A stretch of DNA of 64,000 nt, taken from NCBI RefSeq assembly GCF_029784135.1, contig NC_073746.1:114884035-114948034 (forward strand), written 5' to 3'. A program made the position numbers and the translations under genes. Numbering within the stretch: position 1 is the stretch's first letter; each line of letters begins with the position of its first letter. Shown one piece after another: positions 21,640-33,377 of this stretch. The stretch is from Toxorhynchites rutilus septentrionalis (taxonomy: Eukaryota > Arthropoda > Insecta > Diptera > Culicidae). The notes beneath the pieces are model-generated. The model ran no database searches. It was not told where the DNA came from and saw only the letters and a program-made list of their open reading frames with translations.

Positions 21640-22734
21640 TCTTCTGGTGAGTTTAGCGTCGTTAATACAGAAAACTTGAATGAACTAACAGCCAATTCTC
21701 TCTGTTATTCGGTGTGTTAAGTATTTCACCACGTTGAAAGTTGATGGAGTTCGATAAGAAGGGCGCCATCACTGGATCTGTTCTGCCGGTTCTGCCAAAT
21801 ACGTCTGTTATTACTGTTGCTCCTGTTACTTTTGTTGTTATTATTGTCAAAATTTATGTTGCCACTGTTGTTGAATTTGGGACGCTTCTCTGGATTGGGT
21901 CTGGTTTTTCTATTTCTCGCTGCACTATCATATTCACTCCAGTCAGCTTTCCACCTTCTCCATGAAGTGTAGCGTCCTTTAATCCATCTCCATCCGGAAT
22001 TTGAAGCTTGACCAAGTTCGTCAGCGGAATTTGGGGTTCGATCTGATGATGGAGCGAATAAATATAAATTCAAGTCATGAAGTTCGTCAGCTAAGTTTGG
22101 AGAAGGTCGTTGGAGTGGGGTGATGAAATTTTCCCCCATTGTACTGATAGCCGAAGTTAACGCTCTCAATTCATCCAAAACATCAGAGTTTACGGGCTGT
22201 ATCTGATCCATCTTCTGTGTGTGGTTTTCAAAACAATTTGTTATTTCTTCTGTCATACTGCCAATTTGCCCCAGTTCTTGTTTAATTTCGCTTATCGTTG
22301 CTTTTATCGAATCCGATACGCTTTTGTTGACCACTTCCATCGTATCATCAAAAAGTGACGACAAATGATTTTTATGGCGGTGACGGTAGTTGCGGTGGAG
22401 CTAATTTTGATTGCTGAGACAAGTTCTTTTTTTACACCATCGAGTTGAACTTCCAGACGATTAATTGCTTCATGGAATACGCTGTCACTCTGCATTTTTT
22501 ACTGAACGATGATTCACTTCTGTTTGTGTTTTGATTTCTTCAGTGAGAAGCGTTTGCCGCTGAATCAGCTGCTTTAAGTTCAGTTCAATGTTGGCGCGTG
22601 GTTGACAGTCACGACACGTGGGAATCATGTAGTCCCTCACGACATCTTCGAAATTCCTTTTACTCCGATGCAAGCTGCATCTTCCACAAAAAAAGATTGT
22701 CAGTAACGCCGCATCTGCATATTTTGCAACTCAT
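21640..22734 (-). pseudogene. LINE ORF1 (RNA-binding/chaperone-type protein), broken
   Basis: It starts MSCKICRCGV at complement 22734. After a frame change, a second and third Cys pair (CGRC-type, then CRDC) follow, giving a PHD/RING-like Cys array such as is known from ORF1 of several CR1-group LINEs. A helical middle (DQIQPVNSDVLDELRAL) and an Asn-rich basic tail come next. At least two frameshifts separate the segments. The product would have bound element RNA; this copy cannot make it in full. Confidence 0.6.
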
Positions 22735-22930
22735 TGTGAATTTGTTGCAACAAAAAACACGAGAACGAGCACTAATTTAAAAAAAAACGCGCGAGGTACA
22801 GTCCGATGAAATACAAACGGTCAGCAAGTCCACTCACGGTGTTGTTTGAATTTAAAAATAATAATAACAAACAATCACGAAATACGAACTAATTGAGGAG
22901 CAAAATGAAAATGCGTCCGCACCCGAAGCA

Positions 22931-24569
22931 GCCGATATATATTTTTTTATTTTAATAACTATTTTTGCTACGATCAGATTTGTAGAGACACTGTGAAGAA
23001 AGGAAATATTGTTGTTTAAGCCCCGACCGATGACAATTTTTTGAAACGGTCAGGGTGTAACAGTAGAGCATTTTCTATAGATTTAAAGCTTCTATGAAAT
23101 CAACATAGAAACAAAAGCTCGCATCTTCAAACCCATGGATAAACTTGATAAAATTATACATAGCGTAATTTTTCACGTCGTTTGGTGGAGAGCGCTTGTG
23201 TATTTGCATCACATGCACACAATGCTGTATCAGTTTTTAATGTTTTTTTTTAATAGATATATGGGATAATGGTGGTGGCTGAACTGTGACCGGTGATTTT
23301 TCTTGATTGATCATTCAATTTTCGTGAATTCGAGCATTTTTCCCGGGGTTAAAATGGCGTCAAAGTGAAGCGAATTTAAACCAAGTGTGAAGAAAGCAGA
23401 GCAGCTGTGAGAGCTGTGCTCTTCGGGCATATTTTCTCGAAGTATTTGGTCCTAACAGGAAAGTGCCACTTGCCGTTGGTTATACGAAACTACTGATTTA
23501 CTTCTAGATCCATTCAGTAAAAATTCTATTTACGCTTCCGATGAGACCCGCCTAGGTCGTTCGATGTCACGCCTCTAGCTCACATGCATCCTATCATTGC
23601 TCAAAAACCACTCGCAGAACTCAGTCGAGTACGAATACTTTTAGACTTTTATGCAGTGCTTTACTTACGGATAAGGCGAACGTTAGTTTATTGCTGATCG
23701 CGAGCTCGTGAATGTACATAGGTATGATTCGAACGATAAAAAAGCCGTTTCAGTGATCATATTCGGTGACTGTATTCGGAAGTGCATGATTTGGACGTAA
23801 CTGATCCACAAACAGCAGGGCAACAACTGACGGTTTGCCGTAGGGAATGCTCTATTCATTGCGTAGTTCTTATCCTTTTTTCGCTTGGGTATGATTGGTT
23901 CCGTAATGGTATGGGTATATGAAAGTAATGTCACGACGCTAGGTCAGTACGTTCATTATTAATGGCTGTTTTTGAAAGCGCAGAAACACAAAGTAAAACA
24001 AGTTTATGAAAAACGGTAATGCTTCCAATACAATCATACTTCCAGCTGATGTGTTTACCGAAGAAATCATCGATAAGGTATGTATTTTCGTGAATGTTTC
24101 CAAAGGATCTTCACTGAGAAAAATGGAAATGAAGATTAGAACATAAAATAATTAATAACGACGCCGGACACGTCCTCACAGTCACCAGGGGGAAAGGAAG
24201 GAATGTTAGTTTGATACTCGCGGTAAAAGAATTCGCCTTTATAGCGTGGTTTCCCTGTGGTTCTCACGACATGGACAATTGGTCATGGTGATGTGATTCT
24301 GTAAATGCGTTCCGTTCCGGAACTCAAACTATACAAGGATCCCCTGATTGCCACTAGGTCAAACAATTACTGGAGAACTTACTCACTATCTCAGAGTTGT
24401 CAAGCATTTGATGGTCAAAATCCACCGAATTCGGCCCGAATATCCCAATCCAGAAAGATGAGTAATTCATGCGCCGAGCCACAAGTCACTGATCATGGAT
24501 TAATTGAGATTTACAATTTATGATCTGAATTATAGTGACTTTCAACACTTTTGGCTGGTTCGTCACTTT
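22931..24569. other. Unassigned sequence
   Basis: No gene recognised. At about 23312-23420 a block starting TTTTCGTGAATTCGAGCA resembles 33832-33960, so both are probably pieces of one repeat family. The frames of 60-80 residues here have no family motif. Confidence 0.3.
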
Positions 24570-25975
24570 ACTTCCATTTTCTTCAATTTTACCCATGTTG
24601 AAGTATTAAGATCATTGCAAAAACTAGACGCTACGAAAGGAGCCGGAGTGGACGACTTAGCACCTATCTTGTTGAAGAACTGCGCTTCATCATTGGCCTT
24701 TCCTCTGACAATACTCTTCAACAAGTCGCTCGAGGAAAGAACATTTCCTAGCCTATGGAAAACTGCAAAGATGATTCCTATCTACAAATCAGGCAGTTTG
24801 CGGCGCGTCGCAAATTATCACTCATCCATACAGTGCTACTGTCCGCAGCGAAACCGATGATATCTGAGTTCCAGCATGGATTTGTACCCCACCGTTCCAC
24901 AACGTCCAATTTATTATGCTACACAAACGTGCTCTTTCGTGAAGTTGAACACAGAAACCACGTGGACTCTGTTTATATTGATTTCTCGAAGACTTTCGAT
25001 ACTGTTCCACATATTCTTACGGTGAGGAAACTGAGGTACATGGGTTTTCCTGATTGGATATCCGATTGGTTAATGTCTTACCTGACCGGTAGGAAAGCTT
25101 TTGTTGAGGTGAATTCAGCACGATCCACAACATTCGATATAGCGTCCGGAGTCCCCCAAGGGAGTGTCCATTGATATTTGTAATCTTCATTAATGACTTG
25201 TGCCTACGAATATCTTCTGGAAAACTATTGTTTGCAGACGACCTTAAAATTTTCCGAGTCATCAAATCAGCTGCGGACTGCTGCAGCTTGCAGGCCGATA
25301 TCGATTCTCTAGCGCAGTGGTGCAAAGACAACGGCATGTGTGTGAACACAAGTAAGTGCAAGGTGATCACTTTTAGTCGTTGCTACGAGCCGATAAACTA
25401 CCAATACAACATGGACACTTTTTTCTTGGATCGTGTACATTCTATCCGTGACTTGGGTGTTATCATGGACTCTAAGCTACGTTTCAACGATCACATCTCT
25501 GCTATCGCCTCCAAAGCATTCTTCATCCTGGCATTTATATGTCGGAATGCCGCAAATGTATTATTCGCTTTGCATTGCGGCGTCTCCCGTGGAATGACCC
25601 CCCCATCTTCCCCATTACTCGAAACGTTGTCGTCTAATCGACTTGGAATTGCTCACGGCAAGGCGACTGAAGATGCAACGACTGATTGTATTCGACATCC
25701 TCAGTGAGAACATTGATTGTGCAGATATTCTTCTGCATATTCCAATAAACGTTCCTCGACGTCAGCTGCGATTCTCCACATTAATTGCTGTTCCCGGACA
25801 TAGCATATGTTATGGCTACAATAACCCATTAAGTTCCTGCCTCCGAGCCTTCAACAATGTCTGCCAATTTTTTGATTTCAACATGACTAAAGATTGTTTT
25901 AAAGCTAGTATTAAGAATATATCATAAGTAGTAGTTTGTACGATACTCTCGAAGACGATGAATAAAAAAACTATG
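24570..25975 (+). mobile_element. APE-type LINE, 5'-truncated copy B (reverse transcriptase part)
   Basis: Same group as copy A but in the plus orientation and beginning inside ORF2. Visible in order: LDATKGAGVDDLAPILLKNC, LWKTAKMIPIYKSGS, AKPMISEFQHGFVPHRST, YIDFSKTFDTVPH, SGVPQGSV, LLFADDLKIF (catalytic FADD), SIRDLGVIMDSKLRFNDH, and a C-terminal RRLKMQRLIVFDIL region. Frameshifts occur near 24830 and 25170. The stretch after the thumb that contains the LYCSLV block is missing (about 25555). An AATAAA lies at about 25961, near the 3' end. Confidence 0.85.
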
Positions 25976-27045
25976 GATGGGTTATACCTATGATATAACC
26001 GCTAGGTTGACGTAGGACTGTCGTTGGATTAGTAATCAATCGTATTTCTTCAATTAGCAATAATCCCACCTCGGATGTTCCTCATTGGATACGATATCGC
26101 CGCTGTGCATATGATGTATGTGAATCGAACATCGAATCGAATCGTATTGGGAAAACACATCCCGGTTTACAAAAATGCAAGCGAGTACAAAAGTACCCGC
26201 AGTTTGTATCTATTTTGCAATGCCGATTTCCCCGGGTTTCATGATTTTGATATCTGTGTTAGGGAAACATTTCAATTTGCAGAAACGCAAACGAGTACAA
26301 AAGTACCCGCTGCTTGCATCTAATTTGCTATGCCAATTTTCCCTAGCTTCATGGTTTTGAAGTTTGTGTTAGGGAAACATTCCGGTTTCCAGAAACGCAA
26401 GCGAGTACAAAAGCAGCTTGCATCTATTTTGCAATGGCGATTTCCCCAGGCTTCATGGTTTTGAAGTCTGTGTTGGGGAAACATCCAATTTGCAAAAACG
26501 CAAACGAGTACAAAAGTACCCGCTGCTTGCATCTAATTTGCTATGCTGATTTCCACAGGCTCCATGGTTTTGAAGTTTGTGTTAGGGAAACATTCCGATT
26601 TCCAGAAACGCAAGCGAGTACAAAAGTACCTGCAGCTTGCATCTATTTTGTAATGCCGATTTCCCCTGGCTCCATGGTTTTGAAGTCTATGTTAGGAAAA
26701 CATCCATCCATTCCAGCGATCGTACCTCAATCGTTGCGCAATCATAACTAAGTGGATTTCCGAGCGGCACTCGCTTATATACCGATTGTGTGATTCCAAT
26801 ATCCTGTTTTGAAAGCAATTTTAGGGCTATTGAAACAAGTATTCGGATCCAAAAGTTTGGAGCATATAACGCGTAGACATTTTATCTTTCGAATGATGTG
26901 TTTATCATACCATTTCGTTCAGTTGTTTAGGAGCTATTAACGCTCAAAATCTCGTTCTCCGGCGTAACGCTTTCGTTTTCGAAACTTTGAACTTACACCC
27001 CAGTATAGAAATGAAAGACGTAGTCTCACGTCAAAATAAATTTTT
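25976..27045 (+). mobile_element. Minisatellite-bearing repeat element, copy 2
   Basis: Begins GATGGGTTATACCTATGATA and AACCGCTAGG, and ends with GACGTAGTCTCACGTCAAAA (about 27017-27036). These are the same termini as 430-1768 (reversed) and 16476-18108. The array of about 105-bp units lies at 26125-26705. The right part (26870-27040) matches 17930-18105 closely in blocks. It adjoins the 3' end of LINE copy B. Coding capacity was not recognised. Confidence 0.6.
26125..26705. repeat. Minisatellite array, about 105-bp unit
   Basis: Five to six well-preserved units, each with the blocks GCGAGTACAAAAGTACCCGC, TTTGCAATGCCGATTTCCCC and TTTTGAAGTCTGTGTTAGGG. It is the reverse complement of the array at 706-1300. 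The overlapping open frames of 60-105 residues are products of the repeat. Confidence 0.9.
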
Positions 27046-30000
27046 GGAACTATGTCGGGAGTGATAATTGAGCTCGTGACTCGTGAACTCTTTTTCCGAC
27101 ATTCAGATTTTTTGTTTTAAGTAGTGATGAAACGGATAGTAGTTTGGCCAGTTGATGTGATGGAGTTTCCATCACATCAACGCTTAACCCTTTGCGGTTG
27201 TATAAAATTTGAGCATGGGTGTCGTACTGGTCTTAATTATTTTTCCTTGAAAAAGCAGTGATACATGCAAGATTACGAAAAATATTTTTTTTTCATTTTT
27301 TTTTGTACTATATACTCCAAGAGTGAATCATATGAAGTTTAATCAACACATACTTTTATTTTTATTATCCCTTGAATATGATACACTTTTGCCATTGATG
27401 CAATAAATGTGCAATTAATGCTAGGAATGTGTATCCGAAAATCAGCACTTTTCACTTTTAACAAAGATTTTGTTTACATTAGATTATTCAGATGACATAG
27501 GACACTTATGCAAACAATTATTCTGCTCTTTAAAAACAGCTACTTCAACATAATTCAAACCAGTAGATACTAAAATAATGATTTCAGTGTATTCGAAATG
27601 AGCAGAACTTTTCACTTGAGATAAAAAAAGATTTTGTCCCTTGAGACACTTATGTAATTATTAGACATTTAAGCAAACAGTAGTTCTGATACTTATGCAC
27701 AATTTTTTCCATCACACCAAAGTGTTACAATGACTAAATTCTGCTGGTTGAGTAAAATATAAGATTAGCATGGTTTCTTTCTGTGGTGGCTGAGAGCCGA
27801 CAAACGACCACAAAAAGTTAAAAATCAAATAATATCACCTAACTTCCCACAGCATTATATTCCTCCGTACGAAGATAATAATATAAGTCATCCATAATTC
27901 CCAGCAATCCTTAATAATAGCCTTCCGCTTTGTTTAACCAGGAAGCGGAATCAATCTGACACAAACTAAATGCGACTCATGAGAATATGCTAGAAACTGG
28001 GCATAAACCGTCCACCCCTCTTCGAATCCATTAGTGTCATCATTATGGGCAAAAGTTAATTGAATTGTTGCCGCCATTTTGTCGTTATCTTCAGCGAAGA
28101 AGAAGAACCGCACCACACCAACTGTTTCCTAGCTTCAATGTGTCGTTTACCGCTACGGAAAGGTTACCTTCGTCCCATTTCTCTCTGGCCTGGCATCGCT
28201 CCCACTGCCTTCTTATCCGTTCCACTCTCATTTAAATAACCATAACTCGGCGCAGCCCTAAAGATTATAACGTATTTAGGCGCTTCTTGCATTCGTTCTC
28301 GTTCCGGGGCTGGGGAGCGGCGCGTTACAGATATCTGGTTTCAATAATAATAAACGATGATAAAGCAAAATGGAGTTCATCTCCGTGGCTACGGCCACGA
28401 TCTGCTGCCTTCGCTGCCGCCACCTGGTGAGACACGCTGAAATTGTTTTTCCGCGGAACAATTATGAATAATTGAAGAGCCAAATGGGTATCAGTTTTAT
28501 GCGCGCAATCGTCGTGGGAGAGGCACTGTCGAATGGAAGGAAGGGGAAGCTCACGAGTGCGACCTTGTTTGGTGATGGTGATGGTTTGGCCAGGGGAAGC
28601 GAAGCATAATTTTCAAATCGGTTAATGACCGTTCTTGTGTATTTTTTTTGTCAGTACAATCGTGTTTATGGAAATAGAGTCATTAAAAAGGATGAAGTTG
28701 GAAACGTATCTTGAGCTTAAACTATGCATAAAAATTGTATTTAAAATTGGATAATCCACAGGAGATTGTCAAATTTACTCGCAAAATAGTATAATTTTAT
28801 GTAAGATTAATACATAAGAATGTTGATAAAATTAAACTATGCAGTTCAACTACGAATTTCGAATGTTTTATGTTACATCTGGATATTATTTTAACCTATC
28901 TTATTGAAATATCTTAAACTCGAATCGACAAGTACAAATATAACCTTTCTTAGGCTCATCCATTAATCAAATCTTGAAAGTGGTGCGAAGGTGTATCCCT
29001 TTATGAGTATTGGGATTGAGCTTTTTACATATGGTCAACCCGAATTAGCCGTAGTTTATGAGGAAAAACGACTACTTGAGAGCAGTGGTGTCGACCAGAG
29101 GATGCGAACCTCCACCCGGTACACTATTAGGGCTGCAGAAATACTCCTTCCATAACAAGTACTTCACCATTCGGCATACACCAGGGATGGCCAAACGGTA
29201 GTCCGCGGTCTACCGGTCGCCCGCGTAGGTATACCTAAGCGCCCGCCAGCTGCTCTAGTATAGTGTCACCTCCAAACGCAATGGATTAGATAACTTTCCA
29301 CTCCTTGCCATGATCATTTTATTAGATGTTTACGTTAACCTCAATAAAACATATTAGTTGACAGTAGATATTTTTTCATTAAAGTACCCGTTTTAATATT
29401 TTTTTTCGTTCAGGTTTTGAGCTATTTAATATTAACACTATAATTTTTAACAAAGCAAAAAATTGTCACTAGGACCAATTTAAACAACATTTTTTCCAGG
29501 CATATCATTTGTTAAATGACCAATTGAAAATGCGAGAAACATCCGGAAACAAACACAATTTTGTTTATATTGATTTTCGAAACCTTATAATTTATATAAA
29601 CAAAATTTTTGGGGAAAACTTCGTCTTTGAAGACTGCGAATGCGAGTATGAAGTATTGAAGTATTGTTACTTTAATTTTAAATCTATGATAAGTAATGGG
29701 AATTAATTGTGTAGATTTCATTTAAGAAACATAGTCATGAATACAGCAACTAGTTAATCAAAAATTAGAAATTTTCTAAAATTAGATATTGGGCCCTATT
29801 ATGTAATTCAAGTTGAACAGTTTTGGTCGTTAGATCTATTTTGCTGTTACACAGACAGTCGGTATAATTTTTCAAAGTGTTTGGTTTGCTTGTTGCATTC
29901 CTTATGTTTTGTTTTGGTAAACGTTTCGGAAACGTTTCAAAATTTGTAAACAAACAACGCTTCAATTTATTGTATTGTTAACTACCATACACTGCATGAT

Positions 30001-30065
30001 TTTTATATGTAGGTGTGCAAGCGTTAAGCGTAAACAATTGGCATGATTTACGGAAGAAGAAACAG
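27046..30065. other. Unassigned sequence with one short perfect hairpin
   Basis: A 14-bp perfect hairpin lies at 27151-27181 (GTTGATGTGATGGA, loop GTT, then its complement). The part 27900-28640 is GC-richer and non-repetitive and could be host non-coding sequence. A short block at about 29185-29280 (GGGATGGCCAAACGGTAG) looks like an old repeat end. No coding frame with family motifs was found. Confidence 0.3.
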
Positions 30066-30430
30066 TATTTTTCAACCAGGAATTTTGGCCAAGCCTCCAG
30101 TGCATGGTTTGGGTGGGATTCTGTGCAACTGGAAAGCTCAAAATAGCTTTCACATCATTCAAGAATTACATACATGTTCTGAAATTCTCTCCCTACCGTT
30201 TTTTCAAGGAAACTAAACAATGGATTAGGGGCCAAAAACTTATTTTTTTTTCACTGACTGACTGACTGACTGGGTCGCTCTTCAGACTTGAATCTTGTTG
30301 AAAATCTTAGGGGGACCCTTGTATGCAGAATCTACACCGACGGAAAGCGGTACACCACGATTGAAGAACTCAAGGTCGCAATTTCGGAATCATGGAAAAA
30401 TATTATGTTCTGTTCGATGTGATAGTTATA
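30066..30430 (+). pseudogene. Tc1/Tc3-like transposase relic (catalytic part)
   Basis: Fragments: CMVWVGFCATGKLKIAF, like the VMVWG..GxLxL..F block before the second catalytic Asp. Later comes WVARSSDLNLVENLRGTLVC, like the WPxxSPDLNPIENLWG block holding the last acidic residue, followed by YTTIEELKVAISESWKNI. A (CTGA)n expansion at about 30257-30276 interrupts it and stops are present. Confidence 0.65.
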
Positions 30431-31573
30431 GGGATCGAATCAACCGTACGATTCAATTTACATTATAGGAGCAATATTTCTTATAGATAGTTTCAGTCTT
30501 CAGAATGCAACGTGGTGCTGATGTGTAACAAGTTTTTTTAAACTTAGTTGAGCTAACTGTTTTTGTATACACATGGGTATGATCACGCTCCGAAACACAG
30601 ATCAAATGTTTTGTTTTCAGCACCGTTTTTACACCGAGTTTTGCGCCTGGATTGGCACAGTGATTTGCGACGTATTTCTTTACCTGTTTTATCGCGATCG
30701 AATCTGGTTTGCTTGTAATACTGTTGAGTTATTTTTCTTCACACAAGCGTATACGGCTGGTACGGAGGCGCGCTGTTGTTTTTATAGTTTGATTTGAACG
30801 AGCGAAGACAAAACGGGCGCTAGAATTTGATGGGTGTGTATAAAATGAGGCGCGGATCACACAAGTGAGAGCCGATGTTTAGTAACTGAATTATGCGCTG
30901 TGTTCATTCGGCGTTCTCATGTTTATAAATTTTGAACACTTCGTACCAAGAGAGAACACGTGTTTGTTGACGAACGCGCGCCAATGAAAATTAAACTCAA
31001 TTGTAGCGCAACGTATGTTTTCTGAAGACGGGGTAGTTTCATTAACTGCCGTTCTACGCATAGTTGTCCCATGTTACAAAATCAGCAACTGAGAGAAACG
31101 CAATAAAAGTTTTCTCGTATATTTGTCTACCAAAAGCTTTAAGCATTTCAATTTAGCAATACACCGGGTTTTTAATAAGCACTATACTATTGTTTAATGA
31201 AATATGATGAGATCCCCTCACTGAATCAATCAAGCTTGATTACGGGTTTAAAAATTCATGGTGGGACAGTTATGCCTAGAATATCAACATGGGGCAATTG
31301 AACTTGATGTTGTTTTTTGATATACTGGTAACAAACAATTTTTTTTTTGTGTTTTTCCGAAAGATTATGCATAGAAACATCGTTTTATGAAGAAATTAGT
31401 GATCTGCAACACCTTCGCAGAATACAAATCTCATTGTTATTAGGCATTCGCTAGTAAGGTGTACACGTGTTCTGTTAAACTTGTTCTTATTTGTTTGAGA
31501 ATTAGTTCGTTCTTCCAAACCAGAAAAGAGTACATTAGGCCTGCTGAAAGTGTGACATGAAGTTCTTGTACTA

Positions 31574-32850
31574 AAGGGTGTGTCACATCAAATTGCATCA
31601 CGGAAAAAACGCTGTAGAAATTTAATTTTTAGGAATTATATCTTCAGCTTTCGCTTATAATCAGATAAGAGTGTATAGATCACGTTGGCCATGCTTCACT
31701 GTCAATTTTTCGTAAATTTGGAAAAATGTCGTCGAACGAAAAAGAGCGTCGTGAATTAATCCTGTGCACTCATTTCGAGAATCCGGAGTTGTCACATCGG
31801 GACATCGGTAAGATGCTGGGAATCGTCCAATCCACGGTCAGCAGAGTACTAAAACGATACTTCGAGAACCTAACCATCGACCGGAAGGTGAAGAACGGTA
31901 AAAATGGATGCTCCGTCAGTGAAAAAGATCACAAGCGCGTAGTTAAGCAGTTTAGACGTGATCCGAGAAGTTCGGTCCGGGATGTCGCCAATAAGCTGAA
32001 TTTGTCAAGTTCATTCGTCCAGCGGAAGGGCCTGCGTACATACAAGGTTCCTAACCGCGACGAAAGGCAAAACATGGTGGGGAAGACGCGAGCCCGGAAG
32101 CTGTACACCGAAATGCTGACGAAGCCGCATTGCCTGGTAATGGAAGACGAAACCTACGTCAAAGCGGACTTTCGTCAGCTGCCGGGCCTGTTGTTCTTCT
32201 CCGCAGAGGACAAATTCAGCGTTCCAGAGGAGATTCGCAAGCAGAAACTATCCAAGTTTGCCAAAAAGTACATGGTGTGGCAAGTGATCTGCTCTTGCGG
32301 AAAGCGGAGCGCCCCCTTCGTGATGACCGGCACGGTAAACGGGCAGGTTTACCTTAAGGAGTGCCTACAGAAGCGCTTACTACCACTATTGAAGCAGCAC
32401 GAGGGCCCTACCATCTTCTGGCCGGATCTCGCTTCGTGCCACTATTCAAAGGACGTGTTGGAGTGGTATGAAGCCAACGGGGTCACCTTCGTGCCAAAGG
32501 AAATGAACCCGCCCAACGCGCCGGAGCTTCGCCCAATAGAGAAATATTGGGCGATTATGAAGCAGGCCCTCCGGAAGAACCCAAAAGTTGTCAAATCGGA
32601 GGCGGACTTCAAGAGAAAATGGATTTCTTTTCAAAAAAAACTACAACCTGACGTTGTACAGAACCCTATGGACGGGGTAAAGAGGAAGGTGCGAGCATAC
32701 GGGCTTGGGCTCGAAGAATGAATAAAACGAAAATGCCAAAAGTTGTTTAATAGTTTTTATTTTACTGTCTAAAATTTTCAAAAGGATCGGTCTACTGGGC
32801 GAATTTCTACAGCGTTTTTTCCGTGATGCAATTTGATGTGACACACCCTT
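31574..32850 (+). mobile_element. ITmD37E transposon, near-complete copy
   Basis: 1,277 bp with terminal inverted repeats beginning AAGGGTGTGTCACATCAAAT and TA duplications at 31572-31573 and 32851-32852. It carries one transposase frame (31726-32721). Both ends match those of the copies at 9066-9842 and 60012-61309. Confidence 0.95.
31726..32721 (+). CDS. ITmD37E-family transposase (331 residues)
   Basis: An IS630/Tc1/mariner-superfamily transposase of the mosquito ITmD37E type. An N-terminal HTH pair comes first (DIGKMLGIVQSTVSRVLKRY; DVANKLNLSS). The catalytic residues are D in MEDETYVK, D in FWPDLASCHY and E in RPIEKYW, with 37 residues between the last two (DD37E). It differs from the 338-residue copy on the minus strand at 60141-61157 by in-frame losses of 4 and 3 residues just after the second HTH (around SFVQRKG and YKVPNR). 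The frame is open and the catalytic triad is present, but the short deletions in the linker could impair it. Confidence 0.93.
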   Translation: MSSNEKERRELILCTHFENPELSHRDIGKMLGIVQSTVSRVLKRYFENLTIDRKVKNGKNGCSVSEKDHKRVVKQFRRDPRSSVRDVANKLNLSSSFVQRKGLRTYKVPNRDERQNMVGKTRARKLYTEMLTKPHCLVMEDETYVKADFRQLPGLLFFSAEDKFSVPEEIRKQKLSKFAKKYMVWQVICSCGKRSAPFVMTGTVNGQVYLKECLQKRLLPLLKQHEGPTIFWPDLASCHYSKDVLEWYEANGVTFVPKEMNPPNAPELRPIEKYWAIMKQALRKNPKVVKSEADFKRKWISFQKKLQPDVVQNPMDGVKRKVRAYGLGLEE

Positions 32851-32926
32851 TAGAACCGACTTATTCGATATGGATCTACAAAAAATACATGGTGGGACAG
32901 TTATGAATAGATTATCAACATGGGAC

Positions 32927-33111
32927 CAAGCAAACCATTTGTCATGACAATGTCATGCGAAAATGCGAAAACAGAATAGAAACTGAGAGAGGTTGGCGTC
33001 GACATCATACCTCATACCGTATGAGTCATACCGTATGAGCGCCAACCTCTCTCAGTTTCTATTCTGTTTTCGCATTTTCGCATGACATTGTCATGACAAA
33101 TGGTTTGCTTG
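32927..33111. repeat. Perfect long palindrome (72-bp arms)
   Basis: Arms 32927-32998 and 33040-33111 are perfect reverse complements over 72 bp (ends CAAGCAAACC and GGTTTGCTTG). They are separated by a 41-base loop that contains the 14-bp sequence TCATACCGTATGAG twice, itself a small palindrome. It lies inside the TTAA-flanked element. A block in the arms, CAGAATAGAAACTGAG, also occurs at about 16805 in another repeat. If transcribed it would fold into a long hairpin RNA. Confidence 0.95.
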
Positions 33112-33377
33112 CATGGGAGAATTGAGCTTGATGTTGTTTTTTTTTTTTTCTAAAAGTTGGGAATAAACTATATGTTTTTTGTGTTTCCGTAAGATTATGC
33201 ATAAAAACAACTTTTTATGAAGAAAAGTGAAAATCGTCAAAAACTAACATGGGACAACTATGCGTAGAACGGCAGTTAAGGACTTGTCACCTTTTTTTTT
33301 TTAATAAAACACAGGTTTTTTGATATATTGAGTTTAAATTTATTTTTTATCGTAGTTCAATTTTTACAGTTAAGAAT

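Larger units (their letters stand above)
19070..22930 (-). mobile_element. APE-type LINE (CR1/Jockey group), internally deleted copy A
   Basis: Read on the minus strand: ORF1 with a Cys-rich N-terminus (about 22734-21640), ORF2 endonuclease (21610-21047), then RT and C-terminal regions (20992-19325). It ends in an (AAAT)n-type tail at about 19070-19095. The 5' boundary (about 22930) is approximate and the target duplication was not resolved. ORF2 is broken by frameshifts and by a deletion that removes the RT catalytic core. A second copy of a related element is at 24570-25975. Confidence 0.85.
31042..33279. mobile_element. TTAA-flanked inverted-repeat element hosting ITmD37E and a palindrome
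   Basis: A 35-bp perfect terminal inverted repeat, TTAACTGCCGTTCTACGCAT onward at 31042-31076, is matched by 33245-33279, which ends GGCAGTTAA. TTAA forms the outermost bases of both ends, as expected for a TTAA-duplicating (piggyBac-type) element. Sub-repeats around GGTGGGACAGTTATG and TTGATGTTGTTTTTT occur on each side (31258 and 32891; 31308 and 33128). An ITmD37E transposon (31574-32850) and the palindrome 32927-33111 are inside. Confidence 0.7.

Noticed and set aside
26125..26705. CRISPR-like array of regular repeats
   Set aside because: Units are about 105 bp and homologous throughout, with no short repeat/unique spacer alternation; this is a eukaryotic minisatellite.
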